The notes: generated from the sequence alone by a model not told the origin. DNA of 49,536 bases from Candidatus Thorarchaeota archaeon (GCA_019894665.1 JAGXOC010000007.1:1-49536); one strand, 5' to 3'; positions 9,189-18,795 are shown, counted from the stretch's first letter. Made by a program: numbers and translations.

Positions 9189-9949
9189 GCGGCTCCATCC
9201 AAAATCAGACGAATCTTTTGAGATATTGCATCTGGATTTGTACCTGGACATAAAACTGCCAAGAGGCGGGTTTCGTCAACTCTTGTTATCAATAGCCTAA
9301 GTCCTGCTGTATCAACAGAAATCGAATCTGTGACATCAGAATAGGTCAATCCATTTGCGAAGAGAGCTCCCATCATAGCTGCCACCTCTACCTCATCCTT
9401 GAACCCTACTGAGCCTAGAGGCAGACCCTCAGCCGTCAGCAGAATACCCTGTGTGACTTCTGGGATTTCTTCAACAATTGTGCCTAAGATAGTCTGTTTT
9501 CCAAAAGCACTTGTCGAACTCATCACGAGCTCCATTCGTGTGGCAATAGACTGGAATGCGGGGATTAGAGGGTCGAGATTCAATCCAGCATCATCAGCCC
9601 GTGATATCACGATGATCAGATGATAGTGTGGCTGTACAATTGTGAGAATTCTTTCAATGCGGGTTGTGTGAATAAGATGGGTCGGACTAGTACTCTTTAG
9701 GTGATGAAGGGCAGATGTTCCGCCCCAAACTAACGCGGAGGAAACTGTAGCAATTACACGAGGATCAATCTCTCCACCTCGGGCTACTGCAGCGACCACC
9801 ACACCTTCCTTGGTACATAGAACTGCATTTTTTACGGAACGATGTACCTTCAGTGTTTCTTCAAGAAGTGTGGCAACCTCTCCTAAAGTTTCTCCAGGCA
9901 TAGCATCAACCAGCGCGTTGTTTCTGCGAGTTTTCTCATGCTTCCGCAT
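9185..9949 (-). CDS. tandem roadblock/LC7-domain protein
   Basis: Two successive roadblock-like units (HRSVKNAVLCTKEGVVVAAVARGGEIDPRVIATVSSALVWGGTSALHHL...; IPEVTQGILLTAEGLPLGSVGFKDEVEVAAMMGALFANG...). Confidence 0.75.
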   Translation of the reverse strand: MRKHEKTRRNNALVDAMPGETLGEVATLLEETLKVHRSVKNAVLCTKEGVVVAAVARGGEIDPRVIATVSSALVWGGTSALHHLKSTSPTHLIHTTRIERILTIVQPHYHLIIVISRADDAGLNLDPLIPAFQSIATRMELVMSSTSAFGKQTILGTIVEEIPEVTQGILLTAEGLPLGSVGFKDEVEVAAMMGALFANGLTYSDVTDSISVDTAGLRLLITRVDETRLLAVLCPGTNPDAISQKIRLILDGAA

Positions 9950-10019
9950 TTATAACTGATGCTCTTCAATAAATGGGTTCAGAAAGTGCTTCGCGTCTCA
10001 GAGCAACAAGTTTAAATCG

Positions 10020-11171
10020 ATGGTCAAAAACTTCGAGGCTAACGACCATGGAGGCATGATTTTGAGCTCAAGGTCAAGCATCATTTCATCCGTAATTATC
10101 GTGATAATGGTATTCTCCGCAGTTGGCGGTTATGTGTTCTTGACAAATCAATATGTTCCATCAAACATTGCAGTCGTCGTTATCGACCCCGGATTTGGGG
10201 ATAGAAGTATGGCTGATCAGGCATATGAAGGACTGTTCACTGGAGAGGTCGTCGTTAGTTACGACTTCACGGTCGCAGATGATGTGGACGATTTGGAAAT
10301 CATCATTGATGGCATTGCGGGAGATCAAAACCATGATGTGATTCTAGTAATCGGAACTGAAGTAGGCCTAGCTGCTGCAGTTGATACTGTGGCACAGACT
10401 TATCCAAATCAGAGGTTTGGATTCATTGGAGGTTTCGTGGACCAGCCCAATGTAGCTTCAGCGACTTTTGCACATGATGAAGCAGCATTTCTTGCAGGTG
10501 CGCTCGCAGCCAACTTGGCTGTCGATAACGTGAATCGAACTGGAGTAGTTGGAATCATCGCCTCTGTAGCTGCAGATCCTGTTGTAGCAGAGCTGATTGA
10601 TGGCTTTCTGCAAGGTTTAGATTATGCTAATCAGACTCTCGGAAATGTCGTCCTTCTACCCGTAGTATTCGTCGGATCCTATAACGACTCATCAACAGCA
10701 GAGGTATATGCCAAGAATATGTGGAATCCCGCCCTAGGTAATGCATCAGTTATTTTTGCTCCCGTGCGAGCTAGCATCTTGGGTATTCGAGAAGCAATGG
10801 AGTACGCGAACCTTACATGGTTTGGCAATACAACAAATCATGAACCATTTGTAATCGCTGCTGAGGGTGACCAGAATTACATTGGCAATCCAGATGTCGA
10901 TATTAGAACTGGTCCTTCATGGGTTGCAACCAGTGTTGTGCCTCGGTCAGATTTGGCTGTGTTCAGGATCATCAACGCAACGCTATGGGATGACTTCATG
11001 GGAGGTTATGATTATGGCGGAATTGATGGTATGGGTACCCTTGAGAATGGTGGAATCGGTCTAGCAGACATGACAGAGTTTCAAAATGTAAATTGGGTTA
11101 CAAACGCCATGATCAACATGACAACCGACTACCGCTTAGCTATCATCAACGGTACGATTACACTATCGTAA
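10020..11171 (+). CDS. BMP/PnrA-like substrate-binding (lipo)protein with N-terminal membrane anchor
   Basis: N-terminal TM; VIDPGFGDRSMADQAYEGL, GFIGGFVDQPNVASATFAHDEAAFLAGALAANL, VAGGVFAPVRAS-like region; BMP family pattern. Confidence 0.82.
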   Translation: MVKNFEANDHGGMILSSRSSIISSVIIVIMVFSAVGGYVFLTNQYVPSNIAVVVIDPGFGDRSMADQAYEGLFTGEVVVSYDFTVADDVDDLEIIIDGIAGDQNHDVILVIGTEVGLAAAVDTVAQTYPNQRFGFIGGFVDQPNVASATFAHDEAAFLAGALAANLAVDNVNRTGVVGIIASVAADPVVAELIDGFLQGLDYANQTLGNVVLLPVVFVGSYNDSSTAEVYAKNMWNPALGNASVIFAPVRASILGIREAMEYANLTWFGNTTNHEPFVIAAEGDQNYIGNPDVDIRTGPSWVATSVVPRSDLAVFRIINATLWDDFMGGYDYGGIDGMGTLENGGIGLADMTEFQNVNWVTNAMINMTTDYRLAIINGTITLS

Positions 11172-11189
11172 AAAAAAGGTCGTTTTTTT

Positions 11190-11206
11190 GGGGGTGTTTT
11201 ACCCCC
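11190..11206 (+). terminator. hairpin GGGGGT-N5-ACCCCC downstream of BMP gene
   Basis: gggggtgttttaccccc preceded by aaaaaaaggtcgttttttt. Confidence 0.5.
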
Positions 11207-11240
11207 ACTTCTTCTATTATTCAAACACCTATCTCATGAA

Positions 11241-11891
11241 GTGATTAGATTGGAAATATCGCAGGAAATCATAGGTTTGGCAAGAAATGGCGAGACCTTG
11301 AAGAAAATTGGACGTACAGGGTGGGCGCTTGCAGGTGTTGACAGCGTCAGGCAAGAATCGGTTGGAGAACACTCGTATGGGACGATACTAGTCTCATTGT
11401 TGATCTCAAAGGCGCTCCTTCACCAAGGAGAACAAGTTGATCTTAGCAAAGTTATCACGCTGGCTGCTCTTCATGACCTCCCAGAATCAATGACATCGGA
11501 CATCCCTCGATTAGCTGTGGACCTAGGAGGGCACTTGCTACAAGAAGGAAAAAAGGAAGCTGAAAAGAATGCATTCCAACTTATTTCAAAAAAGAGCGAG
11601 TTCTTTGGAGAGTGGCTTCTCAATCTATGGCAGGAAATGGAAGTAAAAAGCAGCACCGAGGTTCGCATTGTCCGTGGAGCCGACATAATCGATATGCTTG
11701 TTCATGCAGTTTCGCTTGAAAATTCGGGTGTATCCCCAAAAATCCTGAATCAATTCTTCATTAGTAGTCATACTTCGCTGAATGAATTAGAGATAGGTCT
11801 TGTAGAGGATATCTTCTGGGACCTATACAAAGAGCACATTGACAATGCAAACAGTTTGGGAATCAAACTGGAACAGATTACTCGAAGTTAG
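11241..11891 (+). CDS. HD-domain phosphohydrolase (YfbR/5'-deoxynucleotidase-like), GTG start
   Basis: ESVGEHSYGT, LAALHDLPESMTSDIP and VRGADIIDMLVHA HD-fold metal motifs. Confidence 0.85.
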   Translation: MIRLEISQEIIGLARNGETLKKIGRTGWALAGVDSVRQESVGEHSYGTILVSLLISKALLHQGEQVDLSKVITLAALHDLPESMTSDIPRLAVDLGGHLLQEGKKEAEKNAFQLISKKSEFFGEWLLNLWQEMEVKSSTEVRIVRGADIIDMLVHAVSLENSGVSPKILNQFFISSHTSLNELEIGLVEDIFWDLYKEHIDNANSLGIKLEQITRS

Positions 11892-12537
11892 GTGTTTCAT
11901 CAACCTTTGCTGACTCGATAAAATCACGATGTAACCCAGCAGCTACTGTTCTAGCAACTCTTACAGGTTCAGGAACTCTTCCATCTATCGTCATCTTATC
12001 AAGTAGGTTTTTTGCTCTAGAAATACCAACACCAGCTACAGAGAGATGGAGGGAATGGCCAGTTTTTAGAGCGATAATCTTTCGGTCACCGGTCCTCTCA
12101 AGAATGTCAAGACGGGTTTTCCAATCGTCAGGGAAGTATTCCTTCAGGTATTTTTCAATGCCTTCTGACGGATGATAGGAAACACAAATGACAGGTGTGT
12201 CTGTATATTCATGGAGTGCGGAAATATCAACAATATTGAACCATGATATCACTGAACCTCCGAGCATCCAGGCACGGATGTCCTTACGATTGAGGCGATT
12301 GAACATTGAAACCAGCTCTTCCGTGGAATTGCAGCCGCCAATTATGGGTGTGCAGACACCAAATCCATCAATCCTCAGGTCGCCCCTCATTACAACTCCA
12401 GCCACTATGCTTCGTGAATCACTTTTCTTGAAGCTTTCAGCCACTCCAAGAACACGGACCCCTTTTTTCCAACCGATTGCTGCATCTGTTGGAGTTAATG
12501 TGTCAAGTCGATGTGTTGAGTTCATATAGAAACCCAC
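11878..12537 (-). CDS. DUF99 family (endonuclease V-like fold) protein
   Basis: RVLGVAESF...VAGVVMRGDLRIDGFGV...MLGGSVISWFNIVDISALHEYTDTPVICVSY...SLHLSVAGVGISRAKNLL. Confidence 0.85.
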   Translation of the reverse strand: MGFYMNSTHRLDTLTPTDAAIGWKKGVRVLGVAESFKKSDSRSIVAGVVMRGDLRIDGFGVCTPIIGGCNSTEELVSMFNRLNRKDIRAWMLGGSVISWFNIVDISALHEYTDTPVICVSYHPSEGIEKYLKEYFPDDWKTRLDILERTGDRKIIALKTGHSLHLSVAGVGISRAKNLLDKMTIDGRVPEPVRVARTVAAGLHRDFIESAKVDETPNFE

Positions 12538-12676
12538 CGTAATATTATTTGATCTTCAAGGAATATCCCTGAAGTAGTGTTCTGAATGCCTTAGTTACAT
12601 TTGTCATGCAAACTTTATTAATGCGCATTTCCAAGTGAAAACCATCATAATCGAGAGAGAGAAAAGAGTGGCCGCC

Positions 12677-13060
12677 ATGTTTGATCCAAGCTTCGAAGAG
12701 CTGCAGGGGAAGCTAAGGCAGATAATGGAAGAGGCTACCGCGCTTGCCGCTGGAATTCGTGCATGGATGCTTCTTTCTAAGGAAGGCCTTCCGATATCAT
12801 CAGCCGTACCTCAAGGCCTCGAAGAAGCAGAGATTGCAGCTATGGCCGCATCAATTCTAGGAGTTGCAGACCTTGCTGCTGAGAGAATGAACCAAGGAAC
12901 TCTAGAAGAGATTCTCATGACCAATGAGAAAGGACTCATGATAATGAGGAGTGCTGGAGATAAAGCAATACTCGTACTTGCAGCCAGTAAGGGCATGAAG
13001 ACAGGTCTTTTAGTATATGCTGCAAGTCAAGCCGCCGAGAAGATTGCTCCACTCCTTTAG
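12677..13060 (+). CDS. roadblock/LC7 domain protein
   Basis: AAGIRAWMLLSKEGLPISSAVPQGLEEAEIAAMAASILGVADLAAERM...EILMTNEKGLMIMRSAGDKAILVLAA; ATG at 12677 gives the compact domain. Confidence 0.85.
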   Translation: MFDPSFEELQGKLRQIMEEATALAAGIRAWMLLSKEGLPISSAVPQGLEEAEIAAMAASILGVADLAAERMNQGTLEEILMTNEKGLMIMRSAGDKAILVLAASKGMKTGLLVYAASQAAEKIAPLL

Positions 13061-15189
13061 ATATCAAGGACATGAAGCATCCAGTATGCTGACTGTAGTA
13101 CAAATCGCAAATCTTGATCAGATCGGTATAGGTCATTTAGAGCCCAATTGTCTAGAAAGAAGTTACTTCCAGTCGCAATTAAATGTCCACCATTACCATT
13201 TTCAAGACCCACTAAAACTGAACGTCGTTCGGAATGGTATGTTCCATTCTCATCCTGCCAAATCACATCCTTCCAAGCAATCTCATAGGGATCGCCAGTG
13301 AAATTGAGAGAACAACCATTGTAATCGAATGCATCTACACGGTCCGTGATTGGATGGGGAATCATCCCTGTGATTAATTCAGTAGATGAAACCCCATTCA
13401 CAACTATCGTTATACCGGGGACTTGATCGTTGTTGAGTGTGATATTGAATTGAGAGAATAGTTCGTTGGCTCGGTTTTGGTCAATACTTGAATTCGAAAG
13501 CCCAACTAAGAAAAGATTCCCACCATCTGCAAAATAATCCGCATAAGCGGTTAACTGCTGGGGAGTGTAGGAATAGAGACCTATTCGTTCGTATGAGAAA
13601 CCATTTACTGCATATGCCCAAGCACAGGGGTCGAGTACAAACACACCATCATAAAGTGACAGAACCTCTAGACTCAAGTTATCAGGAAACCTCAACTCAT
13701 CAACTGCAATACCTGCTTTTGTCAGAGTTCGGTAGAGTTGTCGGAATTGCCCATATGAAGAATCAATCGCCCAAGAAGTATGGCTGATATCAAAAGCCAC
13801 TTCGCGTAACGCAACAATTGCATCAAATTTAAGCTCAAGCTTAAGTTGTAGATATCCAGTAGAAGTGAATGAAATAGAGGTCTCCAAGTTTTCCTGAGTA
13901 TTTGATGACTCCACCCTCAAATCCACATAGAAACCACTGGTTTGGTTTACAAAAATAGAGGAGGGACCTGTCAGCCACTTTGCAGCCACGCCACGATAAC
14001 TCAGAGAAAAGGTATCATTACTTGAAGAAAAGATTGAGATGTGTATTTTGGATGTATGGTTGACAAAATAACGTTCAAATGAAAAAGGACTCGTTGTAGG
14101 AGTGATCACAGCGATTAGAGGAAGCCCATTTTCTTTCTGAGCAAAGTCAATATAGAGCAATGTAGTTTCGAGATCGAACAATCCAGCGCCAACTTGCCAT
14201 TCCTCAAATGGAAGTTCAAATGCACCAATCATCACTGCAGCCTTTACCATTCCAGGTGTCCAAATCCAATCATTTGTTATGCAATGTGCAATAATCTTGG
14301 AAACTCCAGCTGCAACAATTGGTGCTGCAAAACTTGTTCCTAGCACAGTACGTCCATTATCTTTGTAGTCGCCTCGAGCTGAGATGTCAGGTTTCATAAT
14401 ACGATCTCGAAGGGGCCCTGTAGCAGAGAAAGAATATGGAACATTTGTCTCGTCCACTGCACCCACAGCAATGACTTCAGGGTACATTGCTGGAGAGTCT
14501 ACAGAGCTTCCAGTAACGCCATCCTGACCATTGTTTCCTGCTGCAGCTACGATGGATACGCCCCGATTGAAAGCCCAATGAACTGCCCTACCAATTGAAT
14601 CGTTATAGATTGGTGATATTCCAAGACTAAGACTGATGACACTGCAACTCTCTTCAAGAACAGCCCATCTGATTGCCTCAACTATAGCTGTGTGTGTAGC
14701 AACATCACTAGATGCAACGACCTTCGCATTCACAAGTGCTGCATCAGGAGCTTCAGAAGCAATGATAGTTGCAATGTATGTACCGTGAGTAACACCTCCG
14801 GGACTGCTGTCTGTAGTTGAGTTATCAGTTTCAATATAACCATATGATGTGTTCACAAAGCTCTTCTCTGATACTACGCGAGTTTCCAGCTCCTCATTGA
14901 TGTTAATTCCGGAATCAATGATAGCAATGCGAACAGCAAGATCAGGTACGGTATAAGTTTGAGGAGCAGCATATAACCCGGCGATGCTTCCAACAACGAT
15001 TATGGTGAATAGAAGTAGCACGGTACCCCTGCGTCGTTTAGGTTCAAAACTTTCATCCACCGTAAGTTTCAACTTCCTGAATTTCGTTGTGATATTAATC
15101 AAAAATGACCTATGAAGTTCCACATAAAGTCTGTGTGGAAGAAGCAATCGTATCGATGAAGCAAACCAAATGCTTAATTCGGTTGCCAA
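13057..15189 (-). CDS. subtilisin-like (S8) serine protease, membrane anchored, with C-terminal GATase1-like domain
   Basis: Catalytic Asp (RIAIIDSGI), His (GGVTHGTYIA), oxyanion Asn (AAAGNNGQ), Ser (GTSFAAPIVAAG); TM GTVLLLFTIIVVGSIAGLY; start codon uncertain (only ~30 nt from divergent CPBP gene). Confidence 0.9.
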   Translation of the reverse strand: MATELSIWFASSIRLLLPHRLYVELHRSFLINITTKFRKLKLTVDESFEPKRRRGTVLLLFTIIVVGSIAGLYAAPQTYTVPDLAVRIAIIDSGININEELETRVVSEKSFVNTSYGYIETDNSTTDSSPGGVTHGTYIATIIASEAPDAALVNAKVVASSDVATHTAIVEAIRWAVLEESCSVISLSLGISPIYNDSIGRAVHWAFNRGVSIVAAAGNNGQDGVTGSSVDSPAMYPEVIAVGAVDETNVPYSFSATGPLRDRIMKPDISARGDYKDNGRTVLGTSFAAPIVAAGVSKIIAHCITNDWIWTPGMVKAAVMIGAFELPFEEWQVGAGLFDLETTLLYIDFAQKENGLPLIAVITPTTSPFSFERYFVNHTSKIHISIFSSSNDTFSLSYRGVAAKWLTGPSSIFVNQTSGFYVDLRVESSNTQENLETSISFTSTGYLQLKLELKFDAIVALREVAFDISHTSWAIDSSYGQFRQLYRTLTKAGIAVDELRFPDNLSLEVLSLYDGVFVLDPCAWAYAVNGFSYERIGLYSYTPQQLTAYADYFADGGNLFLVGLSNSSIDQNRANELFSQFNITLNNDQVPGITIVVNGVSSTELITGMIPHPITDRVDAFDYNGCSLNFTGDPYEIAWKDVIWQDENGTYHSERRSVLVGLENGNGGHLIATGSNFFLDNWALNDLYRSDQDLRFVLQSAYWMLHVLDI

Positions 15190-15220
15190 ACCTGTGAACT
15201 AGAGGTTATACCCTTTGGTC

Positions 15221-16024
15221 ATGGATGATCCAGACTTGTATGAACTTGAGGAAGCGACGGGGATTGGAATCTTTGAACCTGGGACGTTTCTAGAGAGCAA
15301 AATTGACAAAGACCAGATAATGGGCGTGTTAGGATACACGGCCTTGGGCATGATCCTCATGGTTGTAGCAACAGTTGTCATCATGATTCCTTTGATGATG
15401 ACATCACTCATCATTGTCACCTATTACGCTGTATACATAGACCCATTGGCGATGTTAATTATGACAGGTGCAGAGATTGCTTTTGTCATTCCACCTCTGT
15501 ACTATGTCAAGAAACGGGGTCTTCCAAAATCTGCAATAGGCATCAAGAATATGTTGTCGCCAACAGATGCAATTCTTGGTCTTATTTTCGGAGCGATAAT
15601 GATTGGATCGAACATAGCTATTTCGTGGTTGGTAACAGAGGCAACCGGTCCACCAGCACCAGGGGGAGAAGAATTTCTGGTGGCTAGAAATTGGCCTGAA
15701 ATGATTGCCTGGGTGATTGCGATGCTTGTGTTTGTTGGATTCACTGAAGAACTCATTTTCAGAGGATTCATGCAACGAAGGATGGAGATGTATTTCAGAG
15801 GACGTGGAACATCGAACCACCAGCTTGTGGCATTGTTTATCAGTAGTTTCATTTTTGCAGCGATACATCTAGACCTCATTGGACTCCCAACTAGGTTTGT
15901 CCTAGGTGTGTTTCTAGGCTTTCTTGCTCAACAACGAAACTACAATCTTCTTGGACCTTCTGTTGCCCATGGAATGAATAACGCAGTTGTTGTTCTTCTG
16001 TCCAGCCTACCATTTCTCTTTTGA
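15221..16024 (+). CDS. CPBP (CAAX/Rce1-like) intramembrane metalloprotease
   Basis: EELIFRGFMQRR, SFIFAAIHL, HGMNNA motifs and multiple TMs. Confidence 0.9.
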   Translation: MDDPDLYELEEATGIGIFEPGTFLESKIDKDQIMGVLGYTALGMILMVVATVVIMIPLMMTSLIIVTYYAVYIDPLAMLIMTGAEIAFVIPPLYYVKKRGLPKSAIGIKNMLSPTDAILGLIFGAIMIGSNIAISWLVTEATGPPAPGGEEFLVARNWPEMIAWVIAMLVFVGFTEELIFRGFMQRRMEMYFRGRGTSNHQLVALFISSFIFAAIHLDLIGLPTRFVLGVFLGFLAQQRNYNLLGPSVAHGMNNAVVVLLSSLPFLF

Positions 16025-16032
16025 AAAAGAAC

Positions 16033-16060
16033 AAGGGATCTGATCTAGTCAGATCCCCTT
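16033..16060. terminator. bidirectional-looking hairpin between convergent genes
   Basis: aagggatctga-tctag-tcagatcccctt inverted repeat. Confidence 0.6.
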
Positions 16061-16099
16061 ATTCATCTTGTACGACTAAAGCGCACAGATTAGCGAAGC

Positions 16100-16303
16100 T
16101 CATGGCTCGTACTTGAAAGCCAGTTTAATGTTAGCCCGGAAAGCTATAACTTTGTTGTCTGTCACTTTGCAAGTGAAATGATCAACATCGATTCCCACAA
16201 TATTCCTGATACTTTTCGCTGCAAGTGCCAGGGCATTCTTGCAAGCTTCTTCCCAGCTATCTGGTGACTCTCCAATTAGTTCGATTACCTTTACTACACT
16301 CAT
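16100..16303 (-). CDS. dodecin-like flavin-binding protein
   Basis: 67 aa MSVVKVIELIGESPDSWEEACKNALALAAKSIRNIVGIDVDHFTCKVTDNKVIAFRANIKLAFKYE matches dodecin layout. Confidence 0.88.
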   Translation of the reverse strand: MSVVKVIELIGESPDSWEEACKNALALAAKSIRNIVGIDVDHFTCKVTDNKVIAFRANIKLAFKYEP

Positions 16304-16461
16304 ATATCTATCAATCCTCCTTGGGAATACTATCTAATGGAAGTTGAGCCTTAAAGGGTTGTGTACTGCTAAAGTAAACCTTGACAAACTTAGACATTTC
16401 TTAGATGGACAGTGGTCAGAGAAGTAGTCATCTCTCATATACTGGAATTATGCAAGTGGGC

Positions 16462-17655
16462 TTAAGCCAAAGTTGTTCGCCGTACAAAAATGAACCAAGC
16501 AATCAGCAGGAGGATTAAGGAAAATTCCAAAATGATTATGATATCACCCATAAACTCGGCCAGCGCTACACCCTTGAATGCAGTGTCAGACATCATGACT
16601 CGACCGAGATTGAGGGGAAAATAGTCATCAACTAGACCGACATCCATGAAGCCGGTTCCCACGATTGTACTTCCAAAGAGAAGGAATAGGAACGATTGAT
16701 TAGCTTGGAGTGGTGTTGTGACAATTGTAGAGATCAGCACACCAAGAGCTGAACCAGAGAGTGACATCAATGCTAGGACAATGTTCATTGTGAGGTATTG
16801 TGCCCAGACATCGATATTGAAAAGTACCTGCCAGAGAATGAGCAAGAATTGTGCCTGGAACATTCCAACCATGAAGTACGCCGATACTTTTGCTAGTATT
16901 GCTTCCATCTTGCTTGCTGGAGTAAGGAGCATTCTGTTGAGAGGAATATCACCTACTATTGCCTGAGCTGCCGTAGCTGCAACAGCAATGAAAACAGCAA
17001 ACACAATCATGAAGACTCCAAATGTAGCCTCAAACCCGCCGGACCCAGGAGGCTGAAACTCAGCAACCATATTACTAGAAATCTCTCCTTTAACCCACCC
17101 ATGGTCGAAGCGAAAGCCTTGCACAACAACGCTAAAGGTTGAGAAGACAGCACCTTGGCTCATGAAATCAGTACTGCTAATATGAAGATCTACGAAAGCA
17201 GGAATATCTCCAGTGATGTTACCTTCAAATCCGTATGGAAGTACGGCATAGGCTGTTACCCTATCAAAGTATAATGCATCCAATGCTTCTACTTCTGTTT
17301 CGAATACTTGAACAATGAAGTCAGGACTGTTCGCGAGATACAAAGTGAAATTCGCTGACAAGTCCTCCCCAGGGAATGTATCAGTTGGGTCAATATCAAC
17401 GACACCTAATCTGATAGCACCCTCATTCTTACCGGTTTCAGGGGAGATGCCAATAGCACTCTGGTTGGTAGCAGCAAACATCGTCACCATGATCATTGTG
17501 GGTAGGACGAAAACAAGTAGGAGCGCGAATTTATCGTTCTGAACCAATCTGATTTCCTTAAGGAACATTGACCAGATACGCCACAACTTTGTGTTCTTCT
17601 TCTTTCCTACCTTAGACAAAGGTAATTCACCTGACTCGTCAATCTGGTTCTTCAA
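16462..17655 (-). CDS. ABC-2 type permease (large extracellular loop form)
   Basis: N-terminal RIWSMFLKEIRLVQNDKFALLLVFVLPTMIMV, long loop, five C-terminal TMs. Confidence 0.85.
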   Translation of the reverse strand: MKNQIDESGELPLSKVGKKKNTKLWRIWSMFLKEIRLVQNDKFALLLVFVLPTMIMVTMFAATNQSAIGISPETGKNEGAIRLGVVDIDPTDTFPGEDLSANFTLYLANSPDFIVQVFETEVEALDALYFDRVTAYAVLPYGFEGNITGDIPAFVDLHISSTDFMSQGAVFSTFSVVVQGFRFDHGWVKGEISSNMVAEFQPPGSGGFEATFGVFMIVFAVFIAVAATAAQAIVGDIPLNRMLLTPASKMEAILAKVSAYFMVGMFQAQFLLILWQVLFNIDVWAQYLTMNIVLALMSLSGSALGVLISTIVTTPLQANQSFLFLLFGSTIVGTGFMDVGLVDDYFPLNLGRVMMSDTAFKGVALAEFMGDIIIILEFSLILLLIAWFIFVRRTTLA

Positions 17656-17686
17656 CTACAGCCCTTTTATGGCTTTTCTGCCCGCC

Positions 17687-18592
17687 CTATGATTTGAGAA
17701 ACCCCAGAACTTCAGCGTTCATCAAGAGGTACAGGACCATTGTGCTTGAATCACCCCAGGTTTCAGAATGCTCTCGTACCTGTTTAGCAGTCATCCTCTT
17801 GCCTTGATTGTATAAGTTCCCCAGTATCTTCTGTATCACAAGGTCACCATATGCGAAAACAGTGAAGTTGCCTAGACCCGCTAATGACAACACTCGAATT
17901 GTCCATTCACCAATCCCCTTTATTGGTTTCAGCGCTGCAAGAACTTCTTCGTAAGGGACTCCAACAAATGAGTCGATATCCAACTCACCCTTAGCTACAA
18001 GACGTGCTACACCATGGATATATTCAGTCTTGTAGCCAAATCCAAATTTTCTGAGACCATCCAATCCCGATGTTGAGATGGTGTGAGCATCCGGAAAATA
18101 ATACCAAGACTGATCCTTGTAGGATACAGGTTTGGTTAGACCGAGTATCATTCGCTTCGTGAATATGTTTGCAGCTCTGTACGAGATCTGTTGTTGGGTT
18201 ATTGTCTTGATTAATGCTTCAAACGGCGTTGGTGACATATAGGGCCTAATACCAGCAATTCTAGGAACCAGATGGGCAACGATTGGATCTTCGCCCATTT
18301 GAATCAGTGCTTCCTCTATCTTAATCTCGAGTCCGAGTGTTCTCTTTACCAGTGTCCGAAGATCGTGTCTTCCTAAATCACTCACTGAGTGGCTAACTCG
18401 TAGCGATTCTCCAGGATTGGTTTGTCTGATGATGAATGCCACATGTTGATTATCCAAAGTATAGGCACGACCGAAGTATCCATCTCCAGTACGTTCAGGG
18501 ACTGGTTGGATTTCAGGGTATATCCAGGAATGTACCGAAGACAGCAAGTCGTAGCCTTTAGGGACATTGACGCGGAATGACAAATTTATCAC
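17687..18592 (-). CDS. DNA-3-methyladenine glycosylase / HhH-GPD (AlkA-like) protein
   Basis: PFEALIKTITQQQISYRAANIFTKRMI, hairpin LKPIKGIGEWTIRVLSLAGLGNFTVFAYGDLVIQKIL. Confidence 0.88.
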   Translation of the reverse strand: MINLSFRVNVPKGYDLLSSVHSWIYPEIQPVPERTGDGYFGRAYTLDNQHVAFIIRQTNPGESLRVSHSVSDLGRHDLRTLVKRTLGLEIKIEEALIQMGEDPIVAHLVPRIAGIRPYMSPTPFEALIKTITQQQISYRAANIFTKRMILGLTKPVSYKDQSWYYFPDAHTISTSGLDGLRKFGFGYKTEYIHGVARLVAKGELDIDSFVGVPYEEVLAALKPIKGIGEWTIRVLSLAGLGNFTVFAYGDLVIQKILGNLYNQGKRMTAKQVREHSETWGDSSTMVLYLLMNAEVLGFLKS

Positions 18593-18681
18593 TCTTAGAA
18601 AGATAACAACATCCGCCAGAATGAAATCCAGCAGATGCGTAGTGTATTGAGATAGAATTGCAATTCAGAACGAGTCTGAAA

Positions 18682-18795
18682 CTACTCCTTATCCTTTTTG
18701 AAAGGGTTACCCTTGAAGGGATTCTTCGGAGCGTGCAATTTAATCTTGAAAGTTTCCTTTACCTTATCACCAGATGAGTCTTTATCCTCGCTCAA
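18682..18795 (-). CDS. small 37-aa protein (TTG start), not in supplied ORF track
   Basis: Translates MSEDKDSSGDKVKETFKIKLHAPKNPFKGNPFKKDKE*; GAGAGGAG SD-like sequence 6 nt upstream of TTG; an upstream in-frame GTG would add MVREEKS. Confidence 0.5.
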   Translation of the reverse strand: MSEDKDSSGDKVKETFKIKLHAPKNPFKGNPFKKDKE

